Of a DNA stretch of 42,952 nt, positions 15,542 to 25,388 are shown piece after piece. Numbering within the stretch: the first letter of the stretch is position 1; every line of letters begins with the position of its first letter. A program made the position numbers and the translations under genes. Source of the DNA: a virus. The stretch spans positions 1-42,952 of the IMG/VR virus record IMGVR_UViG_3300017788_000055, one strand, 5' to 3'. A model generated the notes under the pieces. It searched no databases. It was not told where the DNA came from and worked only from the letters and a program-made list of their open reading frames with translations.

Positions 15542-15769
15542 TTATTTCTCGCCGCCGACTGCCTTTAGTATTTGATTCAGCATATTTTTCATATCAGAGA
15601 CTTCTGATTTCAGACTATTTATTTCTTCCTCGACCATCTTTGCTCTTCGCAATTCAGCCATCTTTTGTTGATGCTTTGCGACAGCAGATTTGTTTGTATT
15701 CAAGATTGCGAAGTTTTCCATATCCTTCACATAATGTAAATTGTCTTTCACTTTTGCTCGATCTCTCAT
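15542..15769 (-). CDS. Small coiled-coil protein
   Basis: The 75-residue product starts MRDRAKVKDNLHYVKDMENF at the ATG at 15769, 6 nt after an AGAGGG ribosome-binding site and 2 nt after the upstream stop. An earlier in-frame ATG at 15793 would overlap that gene and is less likely. The sequence is strongly charged and helical, with a heptad-like C-terminal half (EEEINSLKSEVSDMKNMLNQ), so it probably forms a trimeric or dimeric coiled coil. It sits between a baseplate structural gene and a fibre gene, which fits an assembly factor or small joint protein. No family was recognised. Confidence 0.65.
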   Translation of the reverse strand: MRDRAKVKDNLHYVKDMENFAILNTNKSAVAKHQQKMAELRRAKMVEEEINSLKSEVSDMKNMLNQILKAVGGEK

Positions 15770-15770
15770 A

Positions 15771-18700
15771 TCAACCCTCTGGAACTGCTGCAATTCTTAG
15801 ATTCTTTACTCGTGGGATCAATGATGAATCGCTAGTAATCATACACACCTTGACTTGGAAGTTTTTGAAACTGCCGCCGATTGGATATGAGATACCATTC
15901 TCAACATAATTGATGCGATTTTCATCTAGTGATGGACGGAATTCTAGTCCTACGAATGTATTCGGATTTCTAGAATAATTTTCTTTCACCTTGCTCATCA
16001 ACTTCCAGCTCTTGCTTGAAATTCTTTCAGGATCGTCAACTGATAGAACCTTATAGTATACAAGAATATCAGTGCCAGTTGGACGAACTGCATCCATAAA
16101 CACACGAAGATCACCTGACTCGAATCCATCCTCGAGAATAATTTCGCGAGTAATATACTTGGAAACGATATTGCCACCAGACTTACCATCTTCACCAGCA
16201 ACCAATGCATACGCTTTAGTTCCGCCAGTGGTTCCGAGGAACGTTGGATCTTGAACAGTAAGTGTTGGTGTTTGAGTATAACCACTTCCTTGATTCGTCA
16301 CTACAATCACATTTACTGTATTGCCACCATCAGTATTTGCAAGAGCAAATCCAGCAGCACCTGTTCCGTTTCCACCAGAAATTGTAATCGCATACAATCC
16401 AACATTATAAGTTGGATATGGGAAGTATGTATTTCTAAATGCGATGGCTGCAGTATTTACAGAATCGCTCGAACTTCCATGTACACTTATCGAGGTGTTT
16501 GGATTGACTGATGTCGTATTTGAGCAGATATATTTCGCGCCTGGATTTGTAAGTGCGATATTTGTATTCGCAATTCCAGCATTGTTGACCATGAACGCTG
16601 CAGCAGTAATCGACAAACGTTCAATGTTTACGATTGGAGAAATGTCAGCATCAGTGGATGACATGTCTGCAGTCAAGATAAAGCTGTTTGCGTTACCTTG
16701 AATCAAACGACGGCGATTGATAGAAGTCTTTGATGACTTATCAGAGAGTGTGCCATACTCAACAGGCTTGAATGGATCAAGATCCACACCAGTCGTTTCT
16801 TGAGCGTTGGTTGCTGTGTACACACCTTTGAGTTTGAAGTCAACAATACCAGTTGGGAAACGAAGGTCTGCTGACGTCAACATCACACGATCAATATCTA
16901 GATTTGCAAGAGGAATTGCATCTAGATTGAAGCTGACTGTTCCAGATGTATCAAATACAGCCTTGTTTAGAACAAACATCAAGTCTTGATTTTGATATGG
17001 TGTCCAGGTTGATGAGTTTTGTGAGCGGAAGAATGATCCAGCATACGGTTGCTCAGAAATTCTTACCGTTGATGTTGTTGATGAACCAAGAACATCAGTT
17101 CCAAGTTCAGCAATAAACAACTCATAGTCTGGCGAATCTGAACCAACAATAATTGCATATTCTCGGCTTGGCTCAAGGAATACTGGATCATCGAATGTAA
17201 ACTTCGTGACAGTTGTTGGATCATTTACATTCGGAATATCAGAGATGTGTACGTCTTTTGCATTTACTGTCTTTGATGCGAGATAATTCTTTGTTGGATA
17301 ACCATTCTGAACTTCTGCGATCTTGACAGTGACAGGAAGCTGCAAACTACCACGAGAAATCAACTTAGAATTCTTGAAGTATGTTGCAACAGATGGCTTG
17401 CTCTTGAAGAACAAATCAACTGATGTGCAGTAAATGCCATAGTCTTGTTTGTTCGCATTTGGTTTTGGCGTAAAGAATGTTTGCGCCATACCGTCGCCCA
17501 AAGGAATGCGAGGAATCGTAGAAGCAGTAGATCCAGTCACTGGAGGTTTTACTGCTCCACCAACTGATGGACGATCTGCTGGTGAAACAGGTGCAACAGC
17601 ATCACCGCCTGTCTCTGGGAGTGGTGACAATACTGGAGTTGTTTGTATACGCTGAGTCGTTTGCAATAGACCAGAAGCAGCGTAAGTTGCTGCAGCGCGC
17701 ATACCATAATCTGGATCATTATAACGAGCAGTGTCTGTGATTGTAAACACACGATTGCCTGTCTTGAATTTGAATCCAGGATATGATGGAATGTGGAATA
17801 GTCCAGCCAAACTTCCATATATATCAACTTCGTGATTTCCGATCGTATATCTTGTTGAGCAATCAGGTGTAAATGATAGCGCACTGTTTAGAGTCGCAAC
17901 ACCACCGCTGATATTCTCAATTTTCTTGAGTTCGCCAACACCAGTTCCAACACAAAAATAGATTAGATTACCGAGAGCTGGTGCATTACCGCTACCAGAA
18001 TTCAATAGAATTGTATTTGCTGCACCAGAGTTTACATTCGCGATTACACCAGAGCGGTGAATGAATGAACTTACATTGATATTTACTGAAGCATTTGATG
18101 TGCTTTGAATAAAACTATTTGATGAAAAGGTTGCATCATTGAAACTGAGTGAGTATAGAGCAGCAGAACTTGGCTTGCTTGCATTCCAAAGTTGTGTGAA
18201 TACATTGCTTGAAGCATTGACCTTATATGCAGATCCATCTAGCGGCTCAATTGCAATTGTTCCTTGACCAGAAGGACCAGCTGGATGAAAGTAGCGAAGA
18301 ACACCACGGAATGTTGCAGCGTCATATCTTTGTGATCCATCAGCTGTTTGGTATACAACATCTCCTGGCTTATACTGAGAAGCAGCAACGCTTACAACAA
18401 CTCCGACTGGAGCAATATTCAAATTGATATAGTTTTGCTTTAGATAAAGTACATTAGTTCCAGAAGTAGAAATAACTGTTGCAAATCCATTTCCACGAAG
18501 CGGAGCAATTACACTCTCACCTGGAAAGAAACGATCAGCAGTATCCGAGTCTACGACAGAAACAACATTACTATTTGAATACGTGATTGTCGTTCTTGAG
18601 TTTTGAAAATAGAGTTGAGCATTATCGTCAAAATCGCCTTCTAAACGACGAATTGTGACTTTTCTGTTTGTTGAATCAAATGAGTCAATAATACCATTGA

Positions 18701-18974
18701 AAGTATTTACTGTTGAGCTGGTTCCTTGATACACAATATCATTTTGGTAAACTGTAGCAGAATTATTTCGATCAACCTCAACAATCTTCTTAGAGTCAAG
18801 AAGAATTCGGCTTCCTGCTTGGCAAAAACCGTTTACAGCAATGTCATCAAAAAAGATACGCGCAAGTTTATATGGCTTCAAATTATGAGCCACAAACTCT
18901 ACTTCCTTTCCGCGGATGTACGGAACGAGGTTTGTATCTACGACAACTTTACCCGTTTGTGTTGTAATTGACAT
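15771..18974 (-). CDS. Large baseplate/tail structural protein
   Basis: The 1,067-residue product starts MSITTQTGKVVVDTNLVPYI, and the segment D-x-x-L-V-P-Y-I-R-G-K-E-V-x-F resembles an internal domain that in related marine T4-like phages follows a DUF4815 region in one very long polypeptide. It has a proline-rich linker (about residues 455-490), then a well-conserved beta domain (QTFFTPKP...SVDLFFKSKPS...EYAIIVGSD). A glycine-rich G-x-G-Y-T-x-x-P-T-L-T module follows near 890. The gene is 40 nt downstream of the DUF4815-type gene. Being separate here suggests a split of the ancestral protein or a fusion elsewhere. The role is virion structure; the exact T4 counterpart (gp10/gp12 region) is not resolved. 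Confidence 0.75.
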   Translation of the reverse strand: MSITTQTGKVVVDTNLVPYIRGKEVEFVAHNLKPYKLARIFFDDIAVNGFCQAGSRILLDSKKIVEVDRNNSATVYQNDIVYQGTSSTVNTFNGIIDSFDSTNRKVTIRRLEGDFDDNAQLYFQNSRTTITYSNSNVVSVVDSDTADRFFPGESVIAPLRGNGFATVISTSGTNVLYLKQNYINLNIAPVGVVVSVAASQYKPGDVVYQTADGSQRYDAATFRGVLRYFHPAGPSGQGTIAIEPLDGSAYKVNASSNVFTQLWNASKPSSAALYSLSFNDATFSSNSFIQSTSNASVNINVSSFIHRSGVIANVNSGAANTILLNSGSGNAPALGNLIYFCVGTGVGELKKIENISGGVATLNSALSFTPDCSTRYTIGNHEVDIYGSLAGLFHIPSYPGFKFKTGNRVFTITDTARYNDPDYGMRAAATYAASGLLQTTQRIQTTPVLSPLPETGGDAVAPVSPADRPSVGGAVKPPVTGSTASTIPRIPLGDGMAQTFFTPKPNANKQDYGIYCTSVDLFFKSKPSVATYFKNSKLISRGSLQLPVTVKIAEVQNGYPTKNYLASKTVNAKDVHISDIPNVNDPTTVTKFTFDDPVFLEPSREYAIIVGSDSPDYELFIAELGTDVLGSSTTSTVRISEQPYAGSFFRSQNSSTWTPYQNQDLMFVLNKAVFDTSGTVSFNLDAIPLANLDIDRVMLTSADLRFPTGIVDFKLKGVYTATNAQETTGVDLDPFKPVEYGTLSDKSSKTSINRRRLIQGNANSFILTADMSSTDADISPIVNIERLSITAAAFMVNNAGIANTNIALTNPGAKYICSNTTSVNPNTSISVHGSSSDSVNTAAIAFRNTYFPYPTYNVGLYAITISGGNGTGAAGFALANTDGGNTVNVIVVTNQGSGYTQTPTLTVQDPTFLGTTGGTKAYALVAGEDGKSGGNIVSKYITREIILEDGFESGDLRVFMDAVRPTGTDILVYYKVLSVDDPERISSKSWKLMSKVKENYSRNPNTFVGLEFRPSLDENRINYVENGISYPIGGSFKNFQVKVCMITSDSSLIPRVKNLRIAAVPEG

Positions 18975-19014
18975 ATTCGATGCTACCTTAAATTAATGTA
19001 CACGCAAATCGCCG

Positions 19015-22000
19015 CTAACGCAAATCGACGCTAAAATCATCAAAACTAAAATCAGCCCTTCCACCACCGCCACCGCCGCTGCCGACGCCGCCGCCAAGGT
19101 TGAGTGGTTGAGTGGTTGTTGGATTTTGCGCTTCGAAGATTGGCTCAACTTGCGTTTCAACAAATGGACTTTCAACTTTTGGTCCCCAAACTGAATCGCC
19201 ATACAATCCTCCGTTGGAGAATAGATTTCCAATACATCCATTTCCTCCAGTCCACGGAAGTGTTGTTCCAGTTGAAGCAATGCCATAATATCCACCAGTT
19301 CCTGGTAGACCAATACCAGAGAAACTTCCAAATCCAAGTTCTGAAATATTGAAATTCAAGAAACTGAAATCAAAGCATGGAGGATCAACAATCACAGGCT
19401 TGTCAGGAATGACAGCAGGTGGAGGTGGAGGTGGTGGAGGAGGAGGATCGTCTGGATCATCGATGATCACTGGATCATTTGGTGTGATGATAACTGTGTT
19501 TGCATTCGCTTTTGGTGGCGGAAGCGTTGATGGATTGGTTGGTTCAATCACCTTTTCTCGAATAATCGTATTGATTTCGATAATCTTCTCAGGAACAGAA
19601 ATGATTTCTGGCTTGAGTGTTTCAGAAACCCAAACGTCTGTTTCAGGAGTCAAACTTATTGAGCCATTGAACTGACCAAACAAGAATGGTTGAACAGAAA
19701 CTGATTTATCAGAAGCAAGACTCTGCGTGATTGCAGGAACTTCTGTATAACTCAAGCAAACTGTTTTACGATTCACTGTGGTATTGTTTGTTCCAAATGG
19801 CTTCAATCCAAGAGAATAAACTCTCATTGCAGGAATCATAAATCCATCTTCAAGAGCAACGTTGAAGTCTGGATTCTTATAGTCTACAATATTGAAATTC
19901 TTGAAGTTTTCGCCAACTAGACCATACTTCTCTTTCTCTGTTCCATCTTCGTACTGAGTTTTGTCAGCCAATGCAAGTTTTTCAACATTATTGAGTGATG
20001 TGAAATACTCAACACGATCCAAACGCTTATCAATACGAGAAATATCTTTCATTGTATAACGTTTGTTCTCGTGATATCTTGTGCGCACTTCGCGAACATC
20101 AGGAACATACGGAGGAAGATAAATCGTATACATCGTCATTGCTTCATCAGTATCTTCTGGTGGCAATGGTTGTGGTGCTGATTTACCTTTGATCACTCTG
20201 AATTCTTTATCCTTTGACAAGACAAGTTTATCAATACGAGGTAGATAATAGTCGTATGATAGTTCTGTTGTTTCGTCTGGTGATGGAATTGCAGGAACAG
20301 TATACTTCTTATCACCATCACCAAGCATCTGAGTTGGTCTAAAGTCTAGGCAATCGCGTAGATTATAAACTGTTCCTGTTGACGATGTATAGACTGGAAT
20401 TGTACCATTTTCATATTCTTCGCTGGTATATGAGTCAACAGAGAAGAACGAAACGTTTGAGCCTGTTGCATAGATATGCTGATAAAAATCAACATGAACA
20501 AGCAACTTGGCACTTGGGGAATTATAACCTTCTCTTAGAATCAACTTGGCATGATCATAACGATCATCACGTTGACCATAATCAACATAGAAGTTATCTG
20601 TGACGTCAGTAAATCCAGGAACTGTCTGAGTTGAGTCAATCACACCGTTTGGAAGTGCTGTTGATGTTCCAGCAAAAATCTTACGAATTTTTACAACGTC
20701 AGGAACATACAACGAAATTGAATCGCCTGGACGAACAGTTGTGTAGTCAACATTCGTAATAAACACCAATCCATTTGCAACGTCAACGTTACCATAAGCA
20801 ACATTTGCGCCACCAGGAACTCTCAGTTCGATATTGGTGTTTGCATTCGTTGTTGTTGTCGGATATGCGTTTGTTACAGCCTGAGTGATTGTTGTGCAAC
20901 CATCAGTTACTGTACCACGAGTAAAGTAAATTGTTGAATCAAAAGTTGTGTTGCTTCGTAAAATTTTGCGGCGAATCTTATCTTCCGCATCATTTTGTTT
21001 TACAGAAACAAGAATATCAATAGAGGAAAGTCCAGTGAGTCCAGTATTGATTTCTAGCGAATCATTAGTCTTTGAGATATCGCCAGAATCGAGTTGGAGC
21101 GTATCACCATTCAGAACACCAACCTCAGATCCTCGATCACGAACAACCACAATTAAGTTATCTTGAATTGCACTTGTTGAATCAGACCATGGAAGAGTTT
21201 CAAATCCTGTTGTCAATCCTTGACCACCAGCGATCTGGAAGATACCGCTTCCAACTGATGTTGGTGGGCGATTTGGGATAAACTTATTATGAACATAATC
21301 TGAGTTATTGATTGATCCGCGTTTTGCATATGCTCTTGGTAAACGGAAAATCAATGGAAGTTTTGTTGATTCTTCAAGAGACGCTTCACCGCTGATATAC
21401 TTGGAATACACAGAAACATTCATGGATGCATTTGCAACAGCTGCTTGGCTATTTGCAACAACAGGTCCTGCAATAAACGACTCTGCGTGATCAATATTGA
21501 AATTCAATTGAACAACCGTCGTTGCATTTGCAATACCGCCACCAACCTTGGCAACATCATCAAACTCACGATCGAGAGTTGCCTTTTTTGTTGAGCCGTT
21601 ATAGTGAACGATCGTTCGTGTTTGATTTGTTACGTTAGAAGAATATGCAGTTTGCTTGAACACTTGAAGTGGTTCAGCTGAAGAAGCAGAGATAAACGTG
21701 CTTGTAAATTCAGTATTGACCAAGAATGTATTATTGTTTGGTACTTGAACAACTTCGCGGACTTCGTTATTGATACGAACAATATCACTCACGTTTACCT
21801 TCGTGAGTCCACCACCAGCATCAAGCAAGTTACTTCCAACATGAACTTCAAACATATTCGCATTGACATTTGCTCTCGAAATTGATGAGAGTGCATCTAA
21901 CTTGATTGGAAGAATTGTCACGCTCACGTTCTGATAAGCATTTGCAATTGCAGAGAAGTTATCAGTAAATGAGAGAGATTTTGCGTTATCTGATGCAGCA

Positions 22001-23343
22001 TTTACAGTTGCAACGACTGGCGCCATCGAAATATCAGCAAGATATAACTTATAGACGCCCGAAGAATCATTGGCTGTATTGAATGGATCAGCATTATAGC
22101 GAATAAAATTCTTGACTCGTGCTGTACCGACCTTTGTATTCTGATAAAGTTTTGTATTTGCACTCGTACCCAAACCAACAGCAACGTTCGACGTGCTTAC
22201 GCAGTGAATGTCGACCTTTTCGAGAGCACCGATGTTGATAAATCCGTTTGATGATCCACGAAGTCCAGTGACGTAGATATAGTTTCCATAAGAAATGTCA
22301 ACATCTGTTTCAACAAGACGCTTCACATCGCCTTCGCCTCTTGGTTTATCGACGTTGATCTTCATCGTGCCAAGAGTTTCAAATTCAAATCCCTTGACGT
22401 ATGCCTTTCCTGGCTCAATGGCTACGGAATATTGATCAGCATCTGGACCATTGACGATAGAAGCTCGGAATGGTTTGATTGTATAATCACCAGACTCATC
22501 ATAAGTGCGGCGAGCAAGAGTTTTTTCGAGTTCAGCATAAATTGGATACTTGACTTGCTTTGTGATGATTCCGTTTTCGACGCGCATCAATTCGAAGAAC
22601 TTTGACTCATCAACCACTGTATCAAGTGGACGAGTCGTAAGAACCAGACTGAACTGAAAGCGGTCTGCACCTGGAGCCTGATAGTTGAATGATGATTGTG
22701 CTGGATCGAGAAGAGTCGTATCAATTTCGCTATCAACAATTTCTTCGTTGATCTCAAGACCAATCTTTACATTCGCAGAGGCTGAATATGCATTTACAAC
22801 TGCAGTTTGATCAAGAACTTTTACAAAGTATCCATCAGCATAGAAGATACCTTCGTTGATCGAGACCACTGTTCCGAGACCACTTGAGTTTGAGGTGTTG
22901 GCTTGACCTTCTGTGCTTTCGCCTGCAACTTTGATTACATCACCATTTGTGAATTCGTTACCTGTGACATAACGAATCATGAGAGTTGGATCACCCTCGA
23001 ACGGATAATGGGTTGCTAGAACTTTTGCTTGTACGTTTCCTGAGGTATTACGAATTACTCGATCTTCAAAATCGGCAATATCAACATCGTTGTTTTTATA
23101 TATTCTTTCGAGTTTGAGCCACTTGCATTTGTTATCCAAAGTCATGTTTCCGCCAATAACTGGGGAACCATCTTGGAAGATATGATCGCCGAATGCCTTG
23201 ATCTGATTCTGAATAATACTTTGAATTTGTGTAAGTTCACGAGCCTGAACTGCGCGACCAGGCTTGAAGAGAATCTTCATGTAGTTATTATCTAATGCGT
23301 TCTCTTTGAAATCATCGTAATACGGATCAATGTTGAATTCCAT
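19015..23343 (-). CDS. Giant DUF4815-type tail structural protein
   Basis: The 1,442-residue product starts MEFNIDPYYDDFKENALDNN and continues with GRAVQARELTQIQSIIQNQI and HIFQDGSPVIGG, the recognisable N-terminal block of DUF4815 phage proteins. The middle contains a V-N-x-x-D-I-V-R-I-N-N-E-V-R-E-V module also found in the gp7- and gp8-position proteins. At about residue 1,300 there is a ten-proline run, and the C-terminus is Gly-rich (VGSGGGGGG) and ends FDDFSVDLR. It lies where gp9/gp10 genes stand in T4 relatives and probably forms a baseplate-peripheral structure. The ribosome-binding site (AGGTAGAAG) supports the ATG at 23343. Confidence 0.8.
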   Translation of the reverse strand: MEFNIDPYYDDFKENALDNNYMKILFKPGRAVQARELTQIQSIIQNQIKAFGDHIFQDGSPVIGGNMTLDNKCKWLKLERIYKNNDVDIADFEDRVIRNTSGNVQAKVLATHYPFEGDPTLMIRYVTGNEFTNGDVIKVAGESTEGQANTSNSSGLGTVVSINEGIFYADGYFVKVLDQTAVVNAYSASANVKIGLEINEEIVDSEIDTTLLDPAQSSFNYQAPGADRFQFSLVLTTRPLDTVVDESKFFELMRVENGIITKQVKYPIYAELEKTLARRTYDESGDYTIKPFRASIVNGPDADQYSVAIEPGKAYVKGFEFETLGTMKINVDKPRGEGDVKRLVETDVDISYGNYIYVTGLRGSSNGFINIGALEKVDIHCVSTSNVAVGLGTSANTKLYQNTKVGTARVKNFIRYNADPFNTANDSSGVYKLYLADISMAPVVATVNAASDNAKSLSFTDNFSAIANAYQNVSVTILPIKLDALSSISRANVNANMFEVHVGSNLLDAGGGLTKVNVSDIVRINNEVREVVQVPNNNTFLVNTEFTSTFISASSAEPLQVFKQTAYSSNVTNQTRTIVHYNGSTKKATLDREFDDVAKVGGGIANATTVVQLNFNIDHAESFIAGPVVANSQAAVANASMNVSVYSKYISGEASLEESTKLPLIFRLPRAYAKRGSINNSDYVHNKFIPNRPPTSVGSGIFQIAGGQGLTTGFETLPWSDSTSAIQDNLIVVVRDRGSEVGVLNGDTLQLDSGDISKTNDSLEINTGLTGLSSIDILVSVKQNDAEDKIRRKILRSNTTFDSTIYFTRGTVTDGCTTITQAVTNAYPTTTTNANTNIELRVPGGANVAYGNVDVANGLVFITNVDYTTVRPGDSISLYVPDVVKIRKIFAGTSTALPNGVIDSTQTVPGFTDVTDNFYVDYGQRDDRYDHAKLILREGYNSPSAKLLVHVDFYQHIYATGSNVSFFSVDSYTSEEYENGTIPVYTSSTGTVYNLRDCLDFRPTQMLGDGDKKYTVPAIPSPDETTELSYDYYLPRIDKLVLSKDKEFRVIKGKSAPQPLPPEDTDEAMTMYTIYLPPYVPDVREVRTRYHENKRYTMKDISRIDKRLDRVEYFTSLNNVEKLALADKTQYEDGTEKEKYGLVGENFKNFNIVDYKNPDFNVALEDGFMIPAMRVYSLGLKPFGTNNTTVNRKTVCLSYTEVPAITQSLASDKSVSVQPFLFGQFNGSISLTPETDVWVSETLKPEIISVPEKIIEINTIIREKVIEPTNPSTLPPPKANANTVIITPNDPVIIDDPDDPPPPPPPPPPAVIPDKPVIVDPPCFDFSFLNFNISELGFGSFSGIGLPGTGGYYGIASTGTTLPWTGGNGCIGNLFSNGGLYGDSVWGPKVESPFVETQVEPIFEAQNPTTTQPLNLGGGVGSGGGGGGRADFSFDDFSVDLR

Positions 23344-23353
23344 GAACTTCTAC

Positions 23354-25381
23354 CTAGAATGAAAGTACAATTTTGACTTGATCGATCTGATTATCTTTTC
23401 GAACAATATTTGTTCTATTTTCCATATACATCAAATCACCACTGAAAGGCTTGATTTCTGAATTAGAAACAGCCAAAATAGGAGTTGATATGCCCGACTC
23501 AGTGCTCTTTATCGGAGCACTTACAGGGAAAGTGCCTGTGATATTATTTATGTAAAGATAATTATCCCCAGCAGACCAGTGAGCCACGTTAGCGACAGCG
23601 TTCGCAGCAGCCAGAGAACTGCCGATATAGACAGTTTCGTCGTTTATAAAGTTTGCAGTTACAGGATCGCTCACCAAAAGGCGAGTCGTCGCTCTATAAT
23701 TTGTTAGATTTGCGAACCAAGCACTATTTGCGATAAGAGGATTTACGAGCAATCCAACCTGATTGAAGTCGAATGTATTTGTGGAATCACTAATTGGAAT
23801 CTTCGTTCCATCGGTATCATCGTTGAGTTCCACGCAGATCATTAGACTGTGTGCTCGGAGTTCCTTTGTAGGATTAGAGCCATGTCCGCCAGAGGGTCCG
23901 ATCTGAATATCGAATATTGCATTCGATCTTTCGACATAAACCGTCTGACTATTTGCTGCATAGGTAAATGGAGTATTGACCTGCATCGTCGTGTTGTTTA
24001 CAATCGCGACAACGTTGCGGCTCATTCCATTCATTGTAATAATATCGTTTACATAAACATTACCGAGCAACGCTGTTGTATTCGAACTTGCGTTTGCAGT
24101 CACAATCGTAGCAGCAACATTGAACGAGCCATTGAGCGTTGCAGGATCTAGACGAGAGGCAAGAGTATTATTTGCAGTTACATCACCGCGAGTATAGTTG
24201 TTACCGCCGATCTGCACAGTTACAGAGGTTACATTTCCGTTTGAGACTTGAGCAAGAAGTTTAGATCCACTTCCATCTGTATTTGTCACAGAAAGGAAAT
24301 TGGCTGTGTTTGAATTACCACCGCCCATATAACCCGAGCCACCCCAAAGGACACGAACGATATCGATTCTACCGTCTTCAGCTGCAGCCAAAACTGCAGA
24401 GTCTGTTGTAACTGGCATCCACTGTGGGGTGAAGAACTTTTGTTTCAATCCTGGTGGGATCGTATACATGTACTTCCAGCGATATCCATCGTTCGTTACG
24501 ATAAATGGATTCTCAGGAAGTTGACCATCAATATCGATCGTAGGTTCTATCGTTGATGGGGAATTATTTCCGTTGAATAAGCACTTGAAAATTTGATCTC
24601 TCTTGTTTCGAACATAGAATGTATTCGCAACTTGAGGATAGGTGTTATCTCTGCGTTGAATTGTAACTTCAGAATTACTATAGGCAGCATTCGCATTCAG
24701 GGAAATGACTTTATTACTACGAACAGAAACAACTTCTCTCGCGTCTTCACCAACGATTACGACGTTTCCTGTGCCAACATTTCCCACAAAGTTTGCAGTG
24801 TTAGCGATTATCGTTTGACTATTTGCAAGAAGTGTGAGAGATTGTGATGTATTTGTATTCGTAAAGACGCTATTGACTACGAGTGCTGTGCTATTGATTA
24901 CAGCAGCAATCGTTTTGATCGTATTGTTGACCCTAATTGTATCACCAGGAAACAGATACGTTGTAAAGGAAGTTCCTGTTCCGACAATTCCGTTCGCATT
25001 TGCACTGATTGCAACTGTTCCACTCAAATCGGTATTTGCATTTGAGTTTACAGTTCCCAAATTATGATAGTCAACATATGAGAAAATCTCAATATGATCT
25101 TCGTATGTGTCGTAGGTTCTTCCATCCTCCCAATCAACGCGAGAAATGACTGGTTGCATATCAGATTCAAAAATCTTTTTCAACCCAACCATATTATAGT
25201 AGAACTCATTCTTGCTATTTGTCGTATAGACGATATTGTCCACATTGGATGGATTTGCGCCAGTAAATGCGGTTGAACGACCGATCGTAACAAAGGTGTT
25301 ACAGATTTGAGTGTTTGCCAACATCTTGCGGAAGTTGTCAATTATAAAATTGCTAAAAAGAGGTGTGATAAGAGATTTCAT
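23354..25381 (-). CDS. gp8: Baseplate wedge protein gp8
   Basis: The 675-residue product has the gp8 signatures: an N-terminal FVTIGRSTAF, then W-E-D-G near residue 95, and a middle block with QIFKCLFNGNNSPSTIEP, DGYRWKYMYTIPPGL and PQWMPV. T4 gp8 is about 334 residues, so this one is about twice as long. The extra length comes from inserted beta modules (GTVAISANANGIVGTGTSF and related) before and after the core block. It follows the gp7-position gene by 7 nt with a GAGG ribosome-binding site. It is a wedge component linking gp6/gp7 to peripheral proteins in T4. Confidence 0.82.
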   Translation of the reverse strand: MKSLITPLFSNFIIDNFRKMLANTQICNTFVTIGRSTAFTGANPSNVDNIVYTTNSKNEFYYNMVGLKKIFESDMQPVISRVDWEDGRTYDTYEDHIEIFSYVDYHNLGTVNSNANTDLSGTVAISANANGIVGTGTSFTTYLFPGDTIRVNNTIKTIAAVINSTALVVNSVFTNTNTSQSLTLLANSQTIIANTANFVGNVGTGNVVIVGEDAREVVSVRSNKVISLNANAAYSNSEVTIQRRDNTYPQVANTFYVRNKRDQIFKCLFNGNNSPSTIEPTIDIDGQLPENPFIVTNDGYRWKYMYTIPPGLKQKFFTPQWMPVTTDSAVLAAAEDGRIDIVRVLWGGSGYMGGGNSNTANFLSVTNTDGSGSKLLAQVSNGNVTSVTVQIGGNNYTRGDVTANNTLASRLDPATLNGSFNVAATIVTANASSNTTALLGNVYVNDIITMNGMSRNVVAIVNNTTMQVNTPFTYAANSQTVYVERSNAIFDIQIGPSGGHGSNPTKELRAHSLMICVELNDDTDGTKIPISDSTNTFDFNQVGLLVNPLIANSAWFANLTNYRATTRLLVSDPVTANFINDETVYIGSSLAAANAVANVAHWSAGDNYLYINNITGTFPVSAPIKSTESGISTPILAVSNSEIKPFSGDLMYMENRTNIVRKDNQIDQVKIVLSF

Positions 25382-25388
25382 TTATTCC

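Noticed and set aside
15616-15623. AATAAATA on the minus strand as a promoter for the 14329-15540 fibre gene
   Set aside because: It lies within the small coiled-coil gene, and similar TATTTATT matches occur at random inside gp53, gp8 and the gp7-position gene in this AT-rich DNA.
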